From: Athripsodes cinereus
Taxonomy: Eukaryota > Arthropoda > Insecta > Trichoptera > Leptoceridae
Assembly: GCA_947579605.1 (NCBI GenBank)
Contig: OX388314.1
Span: forward strand, 29,232,948 to 29,296,947
Reading direction: 5' to 3'
Length of the DNA: 64,000 nucleotides
Shown here: piece after piece, positions 1 to 11,740 of the stretch
Position numbering within the stretch: the first letter of the stretch is position 1
Layout: each line of letters begins with the position of its first letter
Translations under genes and position numbers: made by a program
Notes under the pieces: model-generated
Seen by the model: only the letters and a program-made list of their open reading frames with translations
Databases searched by the model: none
What the model was told of the DNA's origin: nothing

Positions 1-354
1 ATCTCAAATATACTGAGATTGAAAAAATCGGTTGATCAAAGAAGAAACTTGCTAACATATACAGTATACATATTGGCATTTAAGTTCTTACTCAATATGT
101 GAATTCTAAAACATGGAGTCTATTCAGACACAAAGTTCATACAACGATGCAGGACGGCGACTTTCTTCATATAAACTAAAAGCTTTATCTTAAATTTTAC
201 TATTTATAAAATGATATAAAATATAACTGAGTTTCTCTACAAAAGAAATGGCAAGGGAGAGAGGGAGCATTGGAGAATTCTTGAAGAACTATGTAAACAT
301 TCAGATTCACAGAGTATTACGTAAAATGGGAACTATGTAAACTTGTGAAAATCT
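1..354. other. AT-rich sequence, nothing recognised
   Basis: No convincing ORF, RNA gene or repeat boundary is visible before the LINE fragment that follows. Confidence 0.5.
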
Positions 355-943
355 TTGCATTTCCTATATACCTTCATGCATATAGATTTATACATATATG
401 AGTGCCTACTTTATTCCTATAAGAACATATCTAATACGCCCCTGAACTCAGACTATCACAAATACAATACTCGTTGTAAGCGAGATGTAAGACCCCTAGA
501 ACATAGATTGGCTAAAGTTTCAAAAAGCTTTATTTGTCTTAGCATAAGTTTATATAATAAATTGCCCAGTAATATTAAGGCACTCAATTATGTAGAATAT
601 CAGAGAGAAGTGAAAAGGTATCTTGTTGGAAAAGCTTTTTACAATATCTACGAAATGCTAAATGGGACTGTTCAGTCTAATTGGCATTGATTCAATTCAT
701 TTATTTATGTATAATTATTAGAATTTATTTTTTACATACACTGACGAGAAGTTACTTTGGGCCTTTTACACTCGAAAAACTTTGATTCAATGGAATTTCT
801 TTATTTATTTATTCATTGTATTGTTGTAATTTGATTATTTTGTCATTTGTAAAAAAAAAAAAAAACTATATAATTGTCTGACGATTCCAAGTGCCAAATC
901 AATGGCCTACGGATGATAAGAAAGAATAAAGAATAAATAAAGA
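355..943 (+). mobile_element. 5'-truncated non-LTR retrotransposon, RT C-terminus plus 3' UTR
   Basis: The frame ending at the stop at 688-690 carries the C-terminal signature of jockey/CR1-group reverse transcriptases: YNTR followed by an R-rich stretch, then LYNKLPSNIK, then a basic helix ending YLVGKAFYNIYEML. The upstream catalytic domain is absent, so this is a dead 5'-truncated copy. About 250 bp of 3' UTR follow, with a run of A and an end rich in AATAAA-like words (GAATAAAGAATAAATAAAG). The family assignment rests on protein pattern only; the clade is not certain. Confidence 0.75.
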
Positions 944-2079
944 TACAACGTTGGATCTTTTATATTACTCCATAGTTATATTATTAAACATTATAAAGAA
1001 CTAAAGCATTCTCTCTGTTTGTAGAGTAATCAGGGAAGAAATTATTTTTAGATTAAATTCCATTATAATACTTTAAATGTTTCAGTATTCTTTTTCAGCC
1101 TCATTTGTACGTGGTTTGTAATTAAAATTGTAGCTCTAACTTTTCCTTTATCACTAAGTTTTTTTTATACACAAAAGTTGCACTTACATTCCTGAGAGCT
1201 TTACCTTAAAAGCTCTGTTCTAGAGATTTTTGAAAATCAGCATCAATATATAGCTGTTAGTATTTCAAACAATTTCTTGCTGAGTTAGAAAATTTAAAAA
1301 GAGAAAAGTCATTTTTTAAAAATCATTTTTATTTAAAAAAATATGTGTACCTATGTAGAACTTAAAATTTGATTATCATTTTTCTATAGAATATTAAAAT
1401 ATATTATAGACGTCAAAATAACCACAAGGCAGGTTAAATTACTAGTTAATATATTAATGTTACGAGGCTAGAAGCTCTTCCAAAAAACTACCTATCTGAA
1501 CTTTATAGAAGAGCTATACAATTTGGTCTTTATAATACTTAACTCTAGAGTAGACTTATAAGGTTATAATATAAGTACACCTTTAAATATTACATTAACT
1601 ACTCGTATACGCACGTCTTCAATATTTTTTTACGATTCAAGAAATCATCAGAAACATTTCTACGTGGTCTACAAACTAAACATGAATTAAATGTTAAAGA
1701 CAAAAATATTTTTCAAAAATCTTTTTATACGAAGCGATAAATTTATATTACTTTTATTACAAACAAACTTTTCACGAAAGTTAAAACTATCAGCCCTTTT
1801 TTATTACGCAACACTGACTATTTTGAATTTATTTCGTCATACCTGTTACGAGATAGGTAACTTTTTCAGAAAAGTTTTCTTCTTCTTTTATTTACCCATT
1901 TGAAAAGTTATATTAAATTTGATATATGTAGGTAAGGTAAAGCTTGAATATACTTTGAATTGGACTATAAAAACTGATGAAACCTTTGTGAATTTTGCAT
2001 TTTATTACCATCGTTTGTTTTTTTTTTGCCCTCTTTTCCAGTGGGCTCACACTCTACAGAAACCTGAATATAGGTACAT
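944..2079. other. AT-rich intergenic sequence
   Basis: Only short ORFs of low-complexity composition are present (for example 1691-1903). No repeat shared with the rest of the window was noticed. Confidence 0.4.
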
Positions 2080-2085
2080 TATTTT

Positions 2086-2200
2086 ATTTTATTTTTATTT
2101 TTACAATATTTAGAATCAAACAGTCGTTACACAATATGTTGACAATTAATACATTTAACATGTAGACCAGCGAAGATTCCACTCTTACCAGAAATGTCTC
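2086..2200. repeat. Dispersed repeat shared with 21640-21760
   Basis: About 110 bp are nearly identical to 21640-21760, both running from ACAATATTTAGAATCAAACAG to GAAATGTCTNAGTCTTGAGG. Read on the minus strand it resembles a LINE 3' end terminating in an A-rich tail, but no coding sequence identifies it. Confidence 0.65.
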
Positions 2201-2284
2201 AGTCTTGAGGAATATTATATAGTAGAAACGTCTGTAGATTTGCTAGTTCATATTTTGATAGTGTCTAACGATATAAGTAGGTTG

Positions 2285-2550
2285 AAGGGATGAAGAGGGA
2301 ATACCTATTTATCTGAAAAGGGGAGTGTGAGAAATCACAATCATCCAAGAACTCTGTGGCCTGACCACGTAGATCAAATTCCCAAGGAACCCCGCACATT
2401 GAGTGAAAGAAATCAGCCTGCATATATGAGAAACTGCGAAACTGAGAAGCAAAAGAAGTGCATTTATGTATGAATAGGGTTCATATGGCGTTATGTTTTC
2501 TCTGCCTCCTCTACCTGGGGCACGGTATGAGGGTACATATGGATAAATAT
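2285..2550 (+). mobile_element. Degenerate LINE C-terminal fragment (WFDHV.../NRRACMRNCMN family)
   Basis: Although interrupted by stops and frameshifts, this stretch matches the elements at 30400-30640, 36190-36565 and 40830-41175. The ancestral pattern is KRG-RPRTxWxDHVDQxLKDGRxLSxRNRRACMxNCMNVE. It ends with the shared 3' motif CTACC.GGGGCACGGTATGAGGGTA. This is the very C-terminus of a non-LTR reverse transcriptase; the clade is undetermined. Confidence 0.6.
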
Positions 2551-2740
2551 ATTGATGATTATTAGTCAAAAAGCTTTCTATTTTCAGCTACAAGGTCGGT
2601 GAATTAATGTATTAAAAAACATTTTTTTTTTAAATCCTGTTGAAAATGTGTCCAACTTTTGTGCAATACTTTAGAGAAAATTTTATATCACAACTATATA
2701 CAAGAACTTTTTTCTCAAAGGTAATTCAATTACCTCAAAA

Positions 2741-2868
2741 TCTTTACCAAAATCGATCGCGATTTAAATAATCAAGTAACGGAAGTGCATTGTAGAATAC
2801 TCAAAACATTCAAAATGTCTCGAAACTGTTACATAGTTAATCCTTCTAAAATAAATGACACCTAAAAA
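2741..2868 (-). mobile_element. Half copy of a MITE family (see 44012-44265)
   Basis: The stretch AAAATCGATCGCGATTTAAA, then TAATCAAGTAACGGAAGTGCATTG, and the following 75 bp match in reverse complement the left half of the hairpin element at 44020-44154. Only one arm is present, so it is a truncated copy. A more degraded relative lies near 6318-6352. Confidence 0.6.
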
Positions 2869-3790
2869 AATCGCTCTGAAAGGCCACACCTTGTTACAAT
2901 TTTATATTCTCTACATAGGCAACAAATTACCATATTTTTAAATAGTATTTTTATATTGATGTTTCACTTATATCAATATCTCGTTCCCATCATGAATTTA
3001 TGTTAACTTTATTTCAATATATTTTAAATTATATTCTTTACAACGTACAAGAAGAATATAATATGAAGGTTATAAAGAGAACTAGAACCTAATAAGACGG
3101 TAAAAGGATATTTTCTTTATATCGAAGGTATTTCAGCTGCTAATAATAATAATATATCCATGTCTAAGCTATCAAGTGAACAAAGTAGAGAAAGAAGATC
3201 GAGAGGTTATTGTATGGAGTCGTATAACAAAGTGTTAGATGGAGTAATAATACCAAGCAATAGTAGTAGAAGTAGTAAATTTAATATTAAGTTTGTCTTG
3301 AATATTGCAAAGAAGTGCCGCTGAGATCAAAAGCTTAACTTCTGGGATCCTTTCCTATCCCAACCCTTACCATGATAAATCAAATAACGTATGATGATAT
3401 ACATATTATACATCTTTGACATGTGATATATGCTATAGTTGACCCGTCAAACGTTGTTTTGCTATATACATTACTAGCTGGCCCGGCGAACTTCGTACCG
3501 CCTAAGAATCAATGAACGATTTCATACATACATCTTCTTCCCCTTGTCCTAGTTCGGTCGGGGGCCCATTGCCCCTAAGTATCTCCTCCAGAGATAACTG
3601 TCCACCGCTGCTTCCAGGATCTCTGGCCACTCCAAACCAAGCCTTTCAAGACATGTTCGACACCTGCCCTATCTTCTGCCCTCTCCCACTGACTTTATGA
3701 ATGATAAATATTATTAATCTCTTTACAAACTCCCGTAATTGTCAAAGTGTGTCATCAAAGGTATAGTGTAAAAAAAGATAATTCATTTGG

Positions 3791-4147
3791 AACTTTCGCA
3801 GTTTAGCGGCCCCACCCGTTGTCGAGTACTTTTTTCCATAGAAAAAGTAATATTTTCGAAACTTGAGGAAATTGTTGCCATATGGTGAATTATTTGTTGG
3901 TCACCAAATTTTTGAAAAATTCTTTTATAGGAAAAAAAATTCGCAACTATGAAACTTGAGCGGCCCCACCCGTTGTCGAGTAATATGTACGGAATTTTAG
4001 GAAATTAATTTTCGAAGTGGATTTTTTTTGCCGGCAAATTAAAATAATTCTACATATGGCAACAATTTCCTCAAGTTTCAAAAATATTACCTTTTCTATG
4101 AAAAAAAAGTACTCGACAACGGGTGGGGCCGCTAAACTGCGAAAGTT
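3791..4147. mobile_element. Fold-back element with ~93-bp inverted arms
   Basis: The left arm (3791-3884, starting AACTTTCGCAGTTTAGCGGC) is repeated in reverse complement at 4053-4147 with only a few differences. A second, internal copy of the GGCCCCACCCGTTGTCGAGTA motif lies at 3965-3985 in direct orientation. The sequence is related to the elements at 4625-5076 and inside 34209-34709. No clear TSD was seen. Confidence 0.75.
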
Positions 4148-4261
4148 ACATTAATGTTTTTTTACATAGACAATTCACACACATCGAGCTAGTCCCAAAC
4201 TTAGATGAATCTTGATTATGGGTACTAACGCGACGATACACACATAGGTATATGTACAATG

Positions 4262-4393
4262 CACTATATACATATATATGTAACACCCAGACCCAGGACA
4301 ATTTGAAAAAGGTCATTCTTCACTTTGCCCTGTCCGGGAATCGAACCCGGGACCTCGTGACTCAAAGGAAAGAGCTCCGCGCCACACCGGCCG
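4262..4393 (-). mobile_element. tRNA-derived SINE, family A
   Basis: On the minus strand the head reads GGCCGGTGTGGCGCGGAGCT, then a B box GGTTCGATTCC flanked by CCCGG and CCGGAC, then a tRNA-unrelated body ending TCTGGGTGTTACATATATATG. The ends cannot pair as a tRNA acceptor stem, so this is a SINE and not a tRNA gene. A second copy is at 24077-24182. Confidence 0.7.
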
Positions 4394-4624
4394 ACATGAA
4401 CAATTTATGTTGAACAATTTATTATACTCAACTCAGATTTGTTTATAAATTATCTGCAGTACGTAATATAATTATGTAGGTACTAATTTTTTTTTCAGGT
4501 AGATTTTACCTCTTCTGAAAATTCTTTCCATGATTTTTTAAAAATTGAAATACCAGAACTACAGATGTTAAATTGTATGGATAACGATTCTAATTTGAGA
4601 ATGTATAGAAAAATTGGCACTATA

Positions 4625-5076
4625 TGAGATGGTAGGCCCCACTGTTGTCAAATGTGAGATTTCATAGAAAAAGTAATTTTCACGAAATTGTTGCCATATG
4701 TAGAATTATTTGTTGGTCACCACGTTAAATTATTTTTGGGCATCAAGTTTTTCGGGTTAGATTTTATTTTTGCTGGTTTTATTTCAATTTTTCCGGCAAA
4801 AATAAAATAAAACCAGACAAAAAATAAAATCTTATTCGAATACAATTTTCCTAAAGTTTACATTCTAGTAAGATTTCATTTCTACTTCGAATAGGTACAA
4901 ATTTCTCAAAGTTTATATTTGAATTAGATTTCATTTTGCCAGTTTTATTTTATTTTTGTAAATAAAAAAAGAAAAAAAAAATCGCCAAAAAATCCAAATA
5001 ATATTATTGTAGCAACAATTTTCCTCCATACAAAACTATATTTGACAGATATCTGACATTGGGGCCTACCATCTCA
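4625..5076. mobile_element. MITE with terminal TGAGATGGTAGGCCCCA
   Basis: A 17-bp terminal inverted repeat bounds ~450 bp. The interior contains a CCGGCAAAAATAAAATAAAA palindromic centre, the A/T-rich complements of TTTTGGGCAT, and AAATTGTTGC near both ends. The fold-back at 3791 and the 34.35-kb segment share these words, so the three belong to one family. Confidence 0.65.
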
Positions 5077-5417
5077 ATGAGTTCCGAAAAATTATCATAT
5101 AAATAGGCCAATCTATAAAAAAAACTTCATTGTTGATTTTGTATAATTCTCCATATTGCACTTTTTATTGAAATTAAAAATGTATGGCGTAAATAATTTT
5201 CTTCGTAATTTTTTTTCTCTGTCTGCAAATTTCACTACACAATCTTGCATCAGAACTACTTACATGAACACATTCTTATTTTCATCTTTAATAGCACAAT
5301 TTTTGGTTCAATAATAATTTTCCATCTGCAAAAATAAAATACAATTTCAAATATAATCTGTGCACGTCCACATTTATGTGACAGAAGATCTATCGATACA
5401 TAAATATTAGTCGAATA

Positions 5418-5837
5418 ATTCGGTAGTTACATGGCAATAGGTTGTATCTCGCATTTTTTGCGTTTTCAAGTTTGTTCCATAAAATGCTCAAAATAGTGTA
5501 ATATTTGATGTGGCAAAAGGATATGTCTCTTTATAGTCAGAATAAAGAGAGAAAAGACGTAACTTATTGACATGTAGAAAGATTGTTTTCATCAACATGG
5601 CAAAAAAACTCAAATATTTTTAAACTGCAAGAAATTATTTAGTGAATGTTACATACATCTTGTAGAAGAAATTATTAAGAGAATGTTACATCTATCTTGT
5701 AGAAATAATAATTACCTTCATTTTGATATATAATGCTCGAAATTTGGCTGAAATATCTCTTTTGCAAACTTTGGTTTTGCTCTCCTGTAAAATTATGTTT
5801 TAGTGAGATACAACCTATTGCCATGTAACTACCGAAT
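5418..5837. mobile_element. MITE with 33-bp TIRs and TA flanks
   Basis: Perfect terminal repeats start ATTCGGTAGTTACATGGCAA and continue to ..GTATCTC; each end is flanked by TA (5416-5417 and 5838-5839). A TA target suggests a mariner/Tc1-type non-autonomous element. The interior holds an imperfect ~54-bp duplication around 5625-5705 (TGTTACAT..ATCTTGTAGAA). Confidence 0.7.
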
Positions 5838-6949
5838 TATAGTAAACAAATATTAGTACACATATCGTTCATATTAGTTATAGTAATTTGGTTCTTAATA
5901 TAGCAGAACCTACGGATTATTTTAGCACAATGCAACAGGCGACGTGGGGGCGTTAACAGCGCCATAACTCTCCATATTGTTTTTGTCTTTGAAATTAAAA
6001 ATGTATGGCGTAAATAATTTTCTTCATATTTTTTCTTCCCGTGAATTTGTAAGATGTTTTAATAGCCTATAGTTTATTCCGGGCGGAGAAGAATCCAACA
6101 AATCAGAGATCATTCAAATCGGTACAGCCATTCTTGAGTTATAAGTGTTGTAACACACACGACTTCCTTTTATACATTAGACTTCCTTTTATATATTAGA
6201 TTTCTAGATAACAAATATCGCTATAAAAATTGGGGTTAATGGTAGAAGTGTAAAAATTCAGGACTGTATGTAGTTTTTAATCCCTCACCATAAGAAAATA
6301 AATACAAAAAAAAAATCACTTATTTTAGAGGCATTAACTATGTAACAATTTCTAGACATTTTTAAATAAAAATATTTAAATTTGAATTACTATGTTTATT
6401 TGTTACATTAATTTAAATTACGCTACCGCGATTTCAGTGCACTTGCACCATTGACGAGCTTTTCAAGACTGACTTACAAAGATAGAACTATAAGTAAAAT
6501 AACAACAATAATAATAATAATAATAATATGAGATAATTTTGAGATAATAATAGACAAAAAAAAAATTGTCCAAAAAATAAAATAAAAAAATCGGGGTGGA
6601 CCACCCTTAACTTATAGGGACATGAAAAATAAATTTTGACTGATTCTCAGACCTACTCGATAAGCACACAAAATTTCATCAAAATCGGTTAAGCCGTTTT
6701 GGAGGAGGATTACAAACACCGTGACACGAGAATTTTATATATTAGATACTCGTATATTGCATAATGCTATGAGGATTATCATTTCATGATATTATTATAT
6801 TATGTACATAATTAAATGTGACAGGTTATCCTTTATTGTGTTGTATCATTTCATTCTGACCTTATAGGACATGGATATCTATATTTATTTATGCGTATTT
6901 AATTGGTTACTTTAAGTATGGAAAAGTATGATCTAAACTGACTTTCATC

Positions 6950-7105
6950 ACGTAATTAGGAAAGCAAATTCCGACAAAAAGTGGACCAGATCAGAGAAGC
7001 ATCTCTTGGCTGATCAATTTGAGACAGACCAAGGCTGAAGTCAACAAATCAAAGATAGTCCTAAAGATCTCAAGCCTTTGCACTTAGAGAAGAAGAAGGA
7101 GAAAT
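6950..7105 (+). mobile_element. Degenerate LINE RT C-terminal fragment
   Basis: Translation gives a SISWLINLRQT..AEVNKSKIVLKISSLC-like pattern followed by an AGAAGAAGAAGGAG tract. This matches the frequent insect LINE C-terminus (R-R-xSWLxNLR..., then AAVxKxxIAxMIANLR) with a GAA-rich 3' end. Heavily decayed. Confidence 0.4.
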
Positions 7106-7311
7106 CAACTCGAAATAAAATAAGTGTCTAGATTTCATATTTTTTCCCACAAATGAATTTGGACACAAATGGAACTACTGGACTCACGTTTATTGTCTGT
7201 TTGTACATGCTTTTAATTCATCTTCTTTATTAATTCATTATTTATTGTTCATAGATCACAAAACATACAATTTCATAGAAAAATGCATTCAAATAAGATA
7301 CTCGTATTATC

Positions 7312-7392
7312 AATATGCAGCTGTTCTGGTGGCTACCCCACTTGTGGCATATGCCATAAAGGTAGGTATGACAGTAGTACCAGTAGTCATAT
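7312..7392 (+). mobile_element. LINE 3'-end fragment (CCCCACTTGTGGCATATG family)
   Basis: The segment GCTGTTCTGGTGGCTACCCC + ACTTGTGGCATATGCCATAA matches the terminal ~60 bp of the element at 21825-22093 in opposite orientation. Related snippets occur at 8085-8110, 29935-30005, 37062-37105 and 58676-58710. Confidence 0.6.
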
Positions 7393-8129
7393 CACTTTAC
7401 ATATAAAATCTTCCTAAGACACTTATTTTCAAAACCAGTTTCTGGGTGACAATAAATCCTTGTTTCTCTATTTGAGTGGATATTTCTTGATAGTGGTTTA
7501 GTTTAAAATAACCGTTAGATACTAACTTTAATAATAATTTATTATTCTTCTAGTACTCTTCCAAATCCACTTTACAGTGCTGCTGCAGTAGTAGACTAGT
7601 AGGAATCGTTTCATCTCGTTCCTATATCCAAATAATAATATACCTCTAAGCCCAGGCATTCAGTGTAATACGGAATGCGGCTACATACTCGTAGAACATT
7701 ATTATATAACACTTAGATGTAATCCTATGCAAGAAAGACATGTATTGGAGAATGTTAGACACCTACTTGGAATTGCAGGTAAGCAGATTAGAGAGCTTGT
7801 GTATAAATAGCAGAATAAACCAAAATTTGCGCTCAATATCTGAAATCGTTAAGTGAAATAACCCAAACAAGAATGCTTAAAAAAAACAAGACGAGTTGCT
7901 CATTCATATTGCAGTTTGTCTTCTAGTTGCCCACTTATACTAAAGGCCGTGATGACATAGGAGTAGATTGATATATTGAGAAGGAGAGATCCTGTATCTT
8001 TGCTATCTACCCTGAATCTTTTAATTTTTTATAAGCATGGAGAGAACAGTCCGCATATTTATGACACGAGGCTTATTAAACAGTCTGCTAGCCACCCTAT
8101 TTGTGGAATAAATCTTAATGGTATCGATA

Positions 8130-8391
8130 TCTAGAAAATCCAATTTTATTTTTAAAAGTCTTGCTAGCAAGCTTGTATGTATTGTGTAGAAAAATAATGT
8201 TCAATGTTTTTATATATTTTGTATGTATCTTTTTTTGTGTTTGTACTGTACTGGCAATAATAATAATAATAATGAACTCAAAGATGGGCTGGTCAAGTAC
8301 AAGAAATATGTTTAATGGTTATTATGTTATATTTTGTAAAATTTTATTGTATGTTGCCCATTTTTTTAAATAAATAAATAAAAAAAAAAAA
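8130..8391 (+). mobile_element. Probable retroelement 3' end with A-rich tail
   Basis: An AT-rich stretch with an (AAT)n run (8259-8273) terminates in TAAATAAATAAATAAAAAAA, as a retroposed 3' end would. The body is not recognisable, so this is a weak call. Confidence 0.3.
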
Positions 8392-8431
8392 GTCACAGAG
8401 TTTATAAATTATTACGTAATTAGATACTTTA

Positions 8432-8656
8432 TTATTCCTGAGGCTTGGTGTATATGTAGATCCTTACCAAATTCTTAGCTCCAGCATTGGCAGCCAGTCC
8501 ACTTCTTCCGGTCTTGCCTAATAGATATCCTGGAGGTCGCCGTTGAAACTTTTGAATTGGCAGTCCTGCACTATGTGTCTCATGATTTGCAAATTCACAA
8601 AAAGAGATATATTTTTCTCCACCACCAGAGCAAGTAAGAGAATTTACAGCATCCAT
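8432..8656 (-). other. Unrecognised 74-residue ORF, possibly repeat-derived
   Basis: The ORF starts at an ATG (8656) and is less AT-biased than its surroundings. It reads EKYISFCEFANHETHSAG, then QKFQRRPPGYLLG. A GTAAGG donor-like site lies inside it (exon edge at 8468). I do not recognise a family. It may be an exon, a pseudogene or part of a dispersed repeat; no neighbouring exon or promoter was found. Confidence 0.2.
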
Positions 8657-10070
8657 GTTTATCTCTAAGCTGTATTGATGTACCCGAACCTTTCTCGGTA
8701 GATCTAAACCGGGTATTTAGATTGTCGGGTCCACTACTAGGTAAATTTTTCTATTATGAGTGAATATTGATAATTTTGTCACAATTTTAATATTTTATCT
8801 ATTTTAGTCAGCTGGAAGTGTACACAATTTACAAAAATAATATCATTGATAACATTTTATTAATATTGTGGTATAAAAATTTATGAGTTTATTTTATTTT
8901 ATTACGGAACTTTTACAAAAACTCAAAGTAAGTATGTAAATAAATATTCGCTTACCATATTCCTGAAGAACGCTGAGAAAATAAAATAATAAAATTGTAG
9001 TGGAACTTTTATTGTAAAAGCAATTTCAAACGTTTATTTAATGATATTTAAAATATTTTTATGGACTTTAAAATTTTCCACATTTCCTTCAATTCGTTCC
9101 CCGTCCCCAACTGTTTTACGATTAAAGCGCTGTCATTAAATTTGCATTGCACAAAAAGAACTTACACACAATACATCGGCTGAAAGTAGGTTCTATCAAA
9201 CATTGTAACAATATACAGTGTCACACTACTTAGCCCAAGGCATCGCTCTCATAGCAATGAAATTCTCAAAGTAATCCACTAGCAAGCTGAAGTGCTTAAA
9301 ATAAACCCTTTTCTACTATAATATCCTAGAAAATTGTAATAAAAATCTTAAGTGATTAGTTTGTCATATAATTATCGCTATTTATTAAGGTGATCTTTGA
9401 TATTAAGCGATTGCTCTATTATGTAATCGTTTTCTAGTTCTCTTTTTTTATATTCGCTGACTAGCCAAACAACTGTAACACATTTTCACTATATCAAAAT
9501 TAACTAATCCTGATAGAATATCTTTCACCTTCTTGAAACATGTACAATCTCTGACACATAAAATAAAGTGTTTTGCATTCATAGCAATTTTGTGGTTCTG
9601 ACTGTAAATTTTCAAGCACACTTAAAATATAAATTTCATTTTAAATTGAACCCTTCGCTCGCTAGCGAACTAACGGTATTAATCAGAAATGAATAACCTT
9701 CTTAACGTTCCCATTATACTTACACAATGTTTCTTTGGAACAATTTTGTTATCAGATCGCCCGCTTTCGACTTAGAAGTTTACAGTTTACATTAAAACTT
9801 TTGATAGAATAATAATACTTGGGATAGTGCTTTCATCGTGACAGCAAAGGAACACAGTTTACATAATATCGATTGTATTCAAGTGATGCAATCTTAATGT
9901 GCCAATATCGCATGTAATCAAATGCATTTCGCGTTCTACATTTTAATAACAAAATTTTCATGCACACAATAGGTGAATGAATGAAGTCTACATATTGTTA
10001 TTTATAGTTTAAAACTCAAGCATAAAGACTCGTGCATTCAAACACCTAAGAGTGGAATTTTTATGAGGTT
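8657..10070. other. AT-rich intergenic sequence
   Basis: No coding, RNA or repeat feature could be supported. Confidence 0.4.
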
Positions 10071-10489
10071 ATTGTAAGATGTCTTGTCATAGTTATGTAG
10101 ATGGTTATTGTCTTAGAAGGATTTTGGATGTCAGATGGTATGAACATGTTACAAATGATGCTGTGCGCCGGCGCACCCAGCAGAGACCTGTAATCTCCGT
10201 AATACAAGAGAGACGATGGTCCTGGCTGGGACATGTTTTGAGAATGCCCAATGATAGTTGGCCAAAAAGAGCACTGTTCTTCCGTCCGCAGGGGTTCCGT
10301 AGGCCCGGGCGTCCCTCTTTCACAATACACCGTTCCTATGACAACGATATCAGAGCGCAAGGAATGTCGTGGGAAGAGGTGACGCAATTGGCATAGAGAC
10401 GCTCTGAATGGAGGAGGCTGGTTTCTGCCCTGTGCTCCCGAGAGGAGCGTTGAGGGCGATGATGATGATGATGATGATGATTGTAAGAT
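10071..10489 (+). mobile_element. 5'-truncated LINE insertion with 10-bp TSD and (GAT)n tail
   Basis: The insertion (10081-10479) is bounded by ATTGTAAGAT on both sides (10071-10080, 10480-10489). The frame carries ILDVRWYEHVTNDAVRRRTQ, RRWSWLGHVLRMPNDSWPKR and GFRRPGRPSFT, the typical C-terminus of an insect non-LTR reverse transcriptase. The catalytic part is missing. The 3' end is GAGGGCGATGATGATGATGA, a microsatellite tail instead of poly(A). The intact TSD shows this is the complete insertion as it landed, so it is relatively young. A sister copy is at 32991-33395. Confidence 0.85.
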
Positions 10490-10761
10490 AACCTATGTTT
10501 GTAAAATAAGAAATTAAGAGACTCTTAGGTTCAAAGCATTCAAAATAGGTAAAGCAACCATATGTCCCATGTATGTATTTAGTTTGAAAAGTCTCGAATT
10601 TTTCGTAAGAAAACTACTATGGTCCAAATATCAATGCAAATGATATTGTTCAAATTTATTTAGAAGCATAGACTCTTCATCCGCAATGTTAGTATTTATT
10701 TATGTAGGTGTTAAACAAAAGTTACTAATTTCACAAGATTTAGATCTAGTTTAGTTATCCG

Positions 10762-11062
10762 CCTATCTATATATATTTAGTTACAATCCATTGGATTGGT
10801 CTGCAACGAGTTTGGTTTTTCTTCTCCATTCCTCCCTATTCTCAGCCAGTCTTTTAAGCTCTACGTATGAGCCACAGTTCATGTCCCTCTTCAGTTGGTC
10901 CATATATGCGTCTCTTGGTCGGCCTCTGCCATTTGTTCCCTCGGTCTTACCCTCCGCGATGGCGATGAGTAGTCCTGGGTGCCTGATGTTGTGGCCAATC
11001 CAGTTAGCTCGTTGTTGGCTGATTCTCTTAAGGAGTTGCCTTTTTTCGCCTACCCTGGTTAC
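10762..11062 (-). mobile_element. LINE RT C-terminal fragment with TA-rich tail
   Basis: On the minus strand one open frame reads VGEKRQLLKRISQQRANWIG, HNIRHPGLLIAIAEG, GRGRPRDAYMDQLKRDM and YVELKRLAENREEWRRK before a stop. This is the conserved C-terminus of a non-LTR retrotransposon (GH-IRHPGLL family). A TATATATAGATAGG simple-repeat tail follows. The 5' part is absent, but the retained frame is almost undamaged. Confidence 0.75.
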
Positions 11063-11740
11063 TATCTACTATAGTGAAAAACAGATTAAGCTTTATTTTT
11101 ATTCTGACCATAAGTAATAATATTATGTTTCCTTTCAAAATTCTGTACTACTGATATACATATGTCTGACTTAAATAGGATAGCAATACTAAAAATAAAA
11201 TTTCAAAAAGGTATTTCGTTTATACCGGATATAGAACCCGTTTTATAATATCTCCTATTGACAATTTCTGAAAAATAGCATAACAAAGGCAATAGAAATA
11301 ATATTATTACTTCAAATGTGGAACACGAGGTTGAGATAAAATTCTTTTAGATAAAACATAATAAAATAAAAATTTATTGATGTGTCCGGAGGGAATGTGA
11401 ACGATTCACTGAAATGAAAATCAAGTTTCCGAGAATCAAAACGTTTTAAATATTATATTAACTAAAATCTCTTGTTTATTTGGAGATTATATTTAATTTT
11501 TCAATACTTTTATATCGGTTCGTAATGAAGGGTTTAGATGAATTAATATTGAATAGTCAGCTAAATATCGCCTACTTGTCGAAAAAAATTGGAAACATAT
11601 TGTCAAAAACCGTATCGTCTAATAAAAAACGCATTTACATTTTCATCAAATATATTTTTGGCAAAAATTAAACCAATTTTGAAATCTTATGATGAATCAA
11701 AAAAACTACAGAAATGTTCATATAATTAAAAAAAAATCAT
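11063..11740. other. AT-rich sequence, nothing recognised
   Basis: Only a short low-complexity ORF (11480-11671). Confidence 0.4.

Larger units (their letters stand above)
3474..6750 (+). mobile_element. Composite repeat block with several elements inserted into each other
   Basis: The block opens with CTAGCTGGCCCGGCGAACTT, a sequence I recognise as the 5' edge of a widespread arthropod repeat. It closes near 6747 with AAAATCGGTTAAGCCGTTT and an ACACGAGAATTTTATATATTAGA tail. A related 3' end (AAATCGGTACAGCCATTCT, then CTTCCTTTTATATATTAGA) lies at 6110-6213. Between them sit the fold-back, SINE and MITE insertions listed separately. A ~60-bp segment is present twice (5150-5215 and 5971-6035). 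The nesting order is inferred; no coding capacity remains. Confidence 0.5.

Noticed and set aside
4321..4393. tRNA gene (minus strand)
   Set aside because: B box is good, but no acceptor stem can be formed and the sequence continues into a SINE body also present at 24.1 kb.
10061..10387. Minus-strand ORFs over the 10.1-kb LINE
   Set aside because: They are antisense shadows of the LINE frame; the plus frame carries the recognisable motifs.
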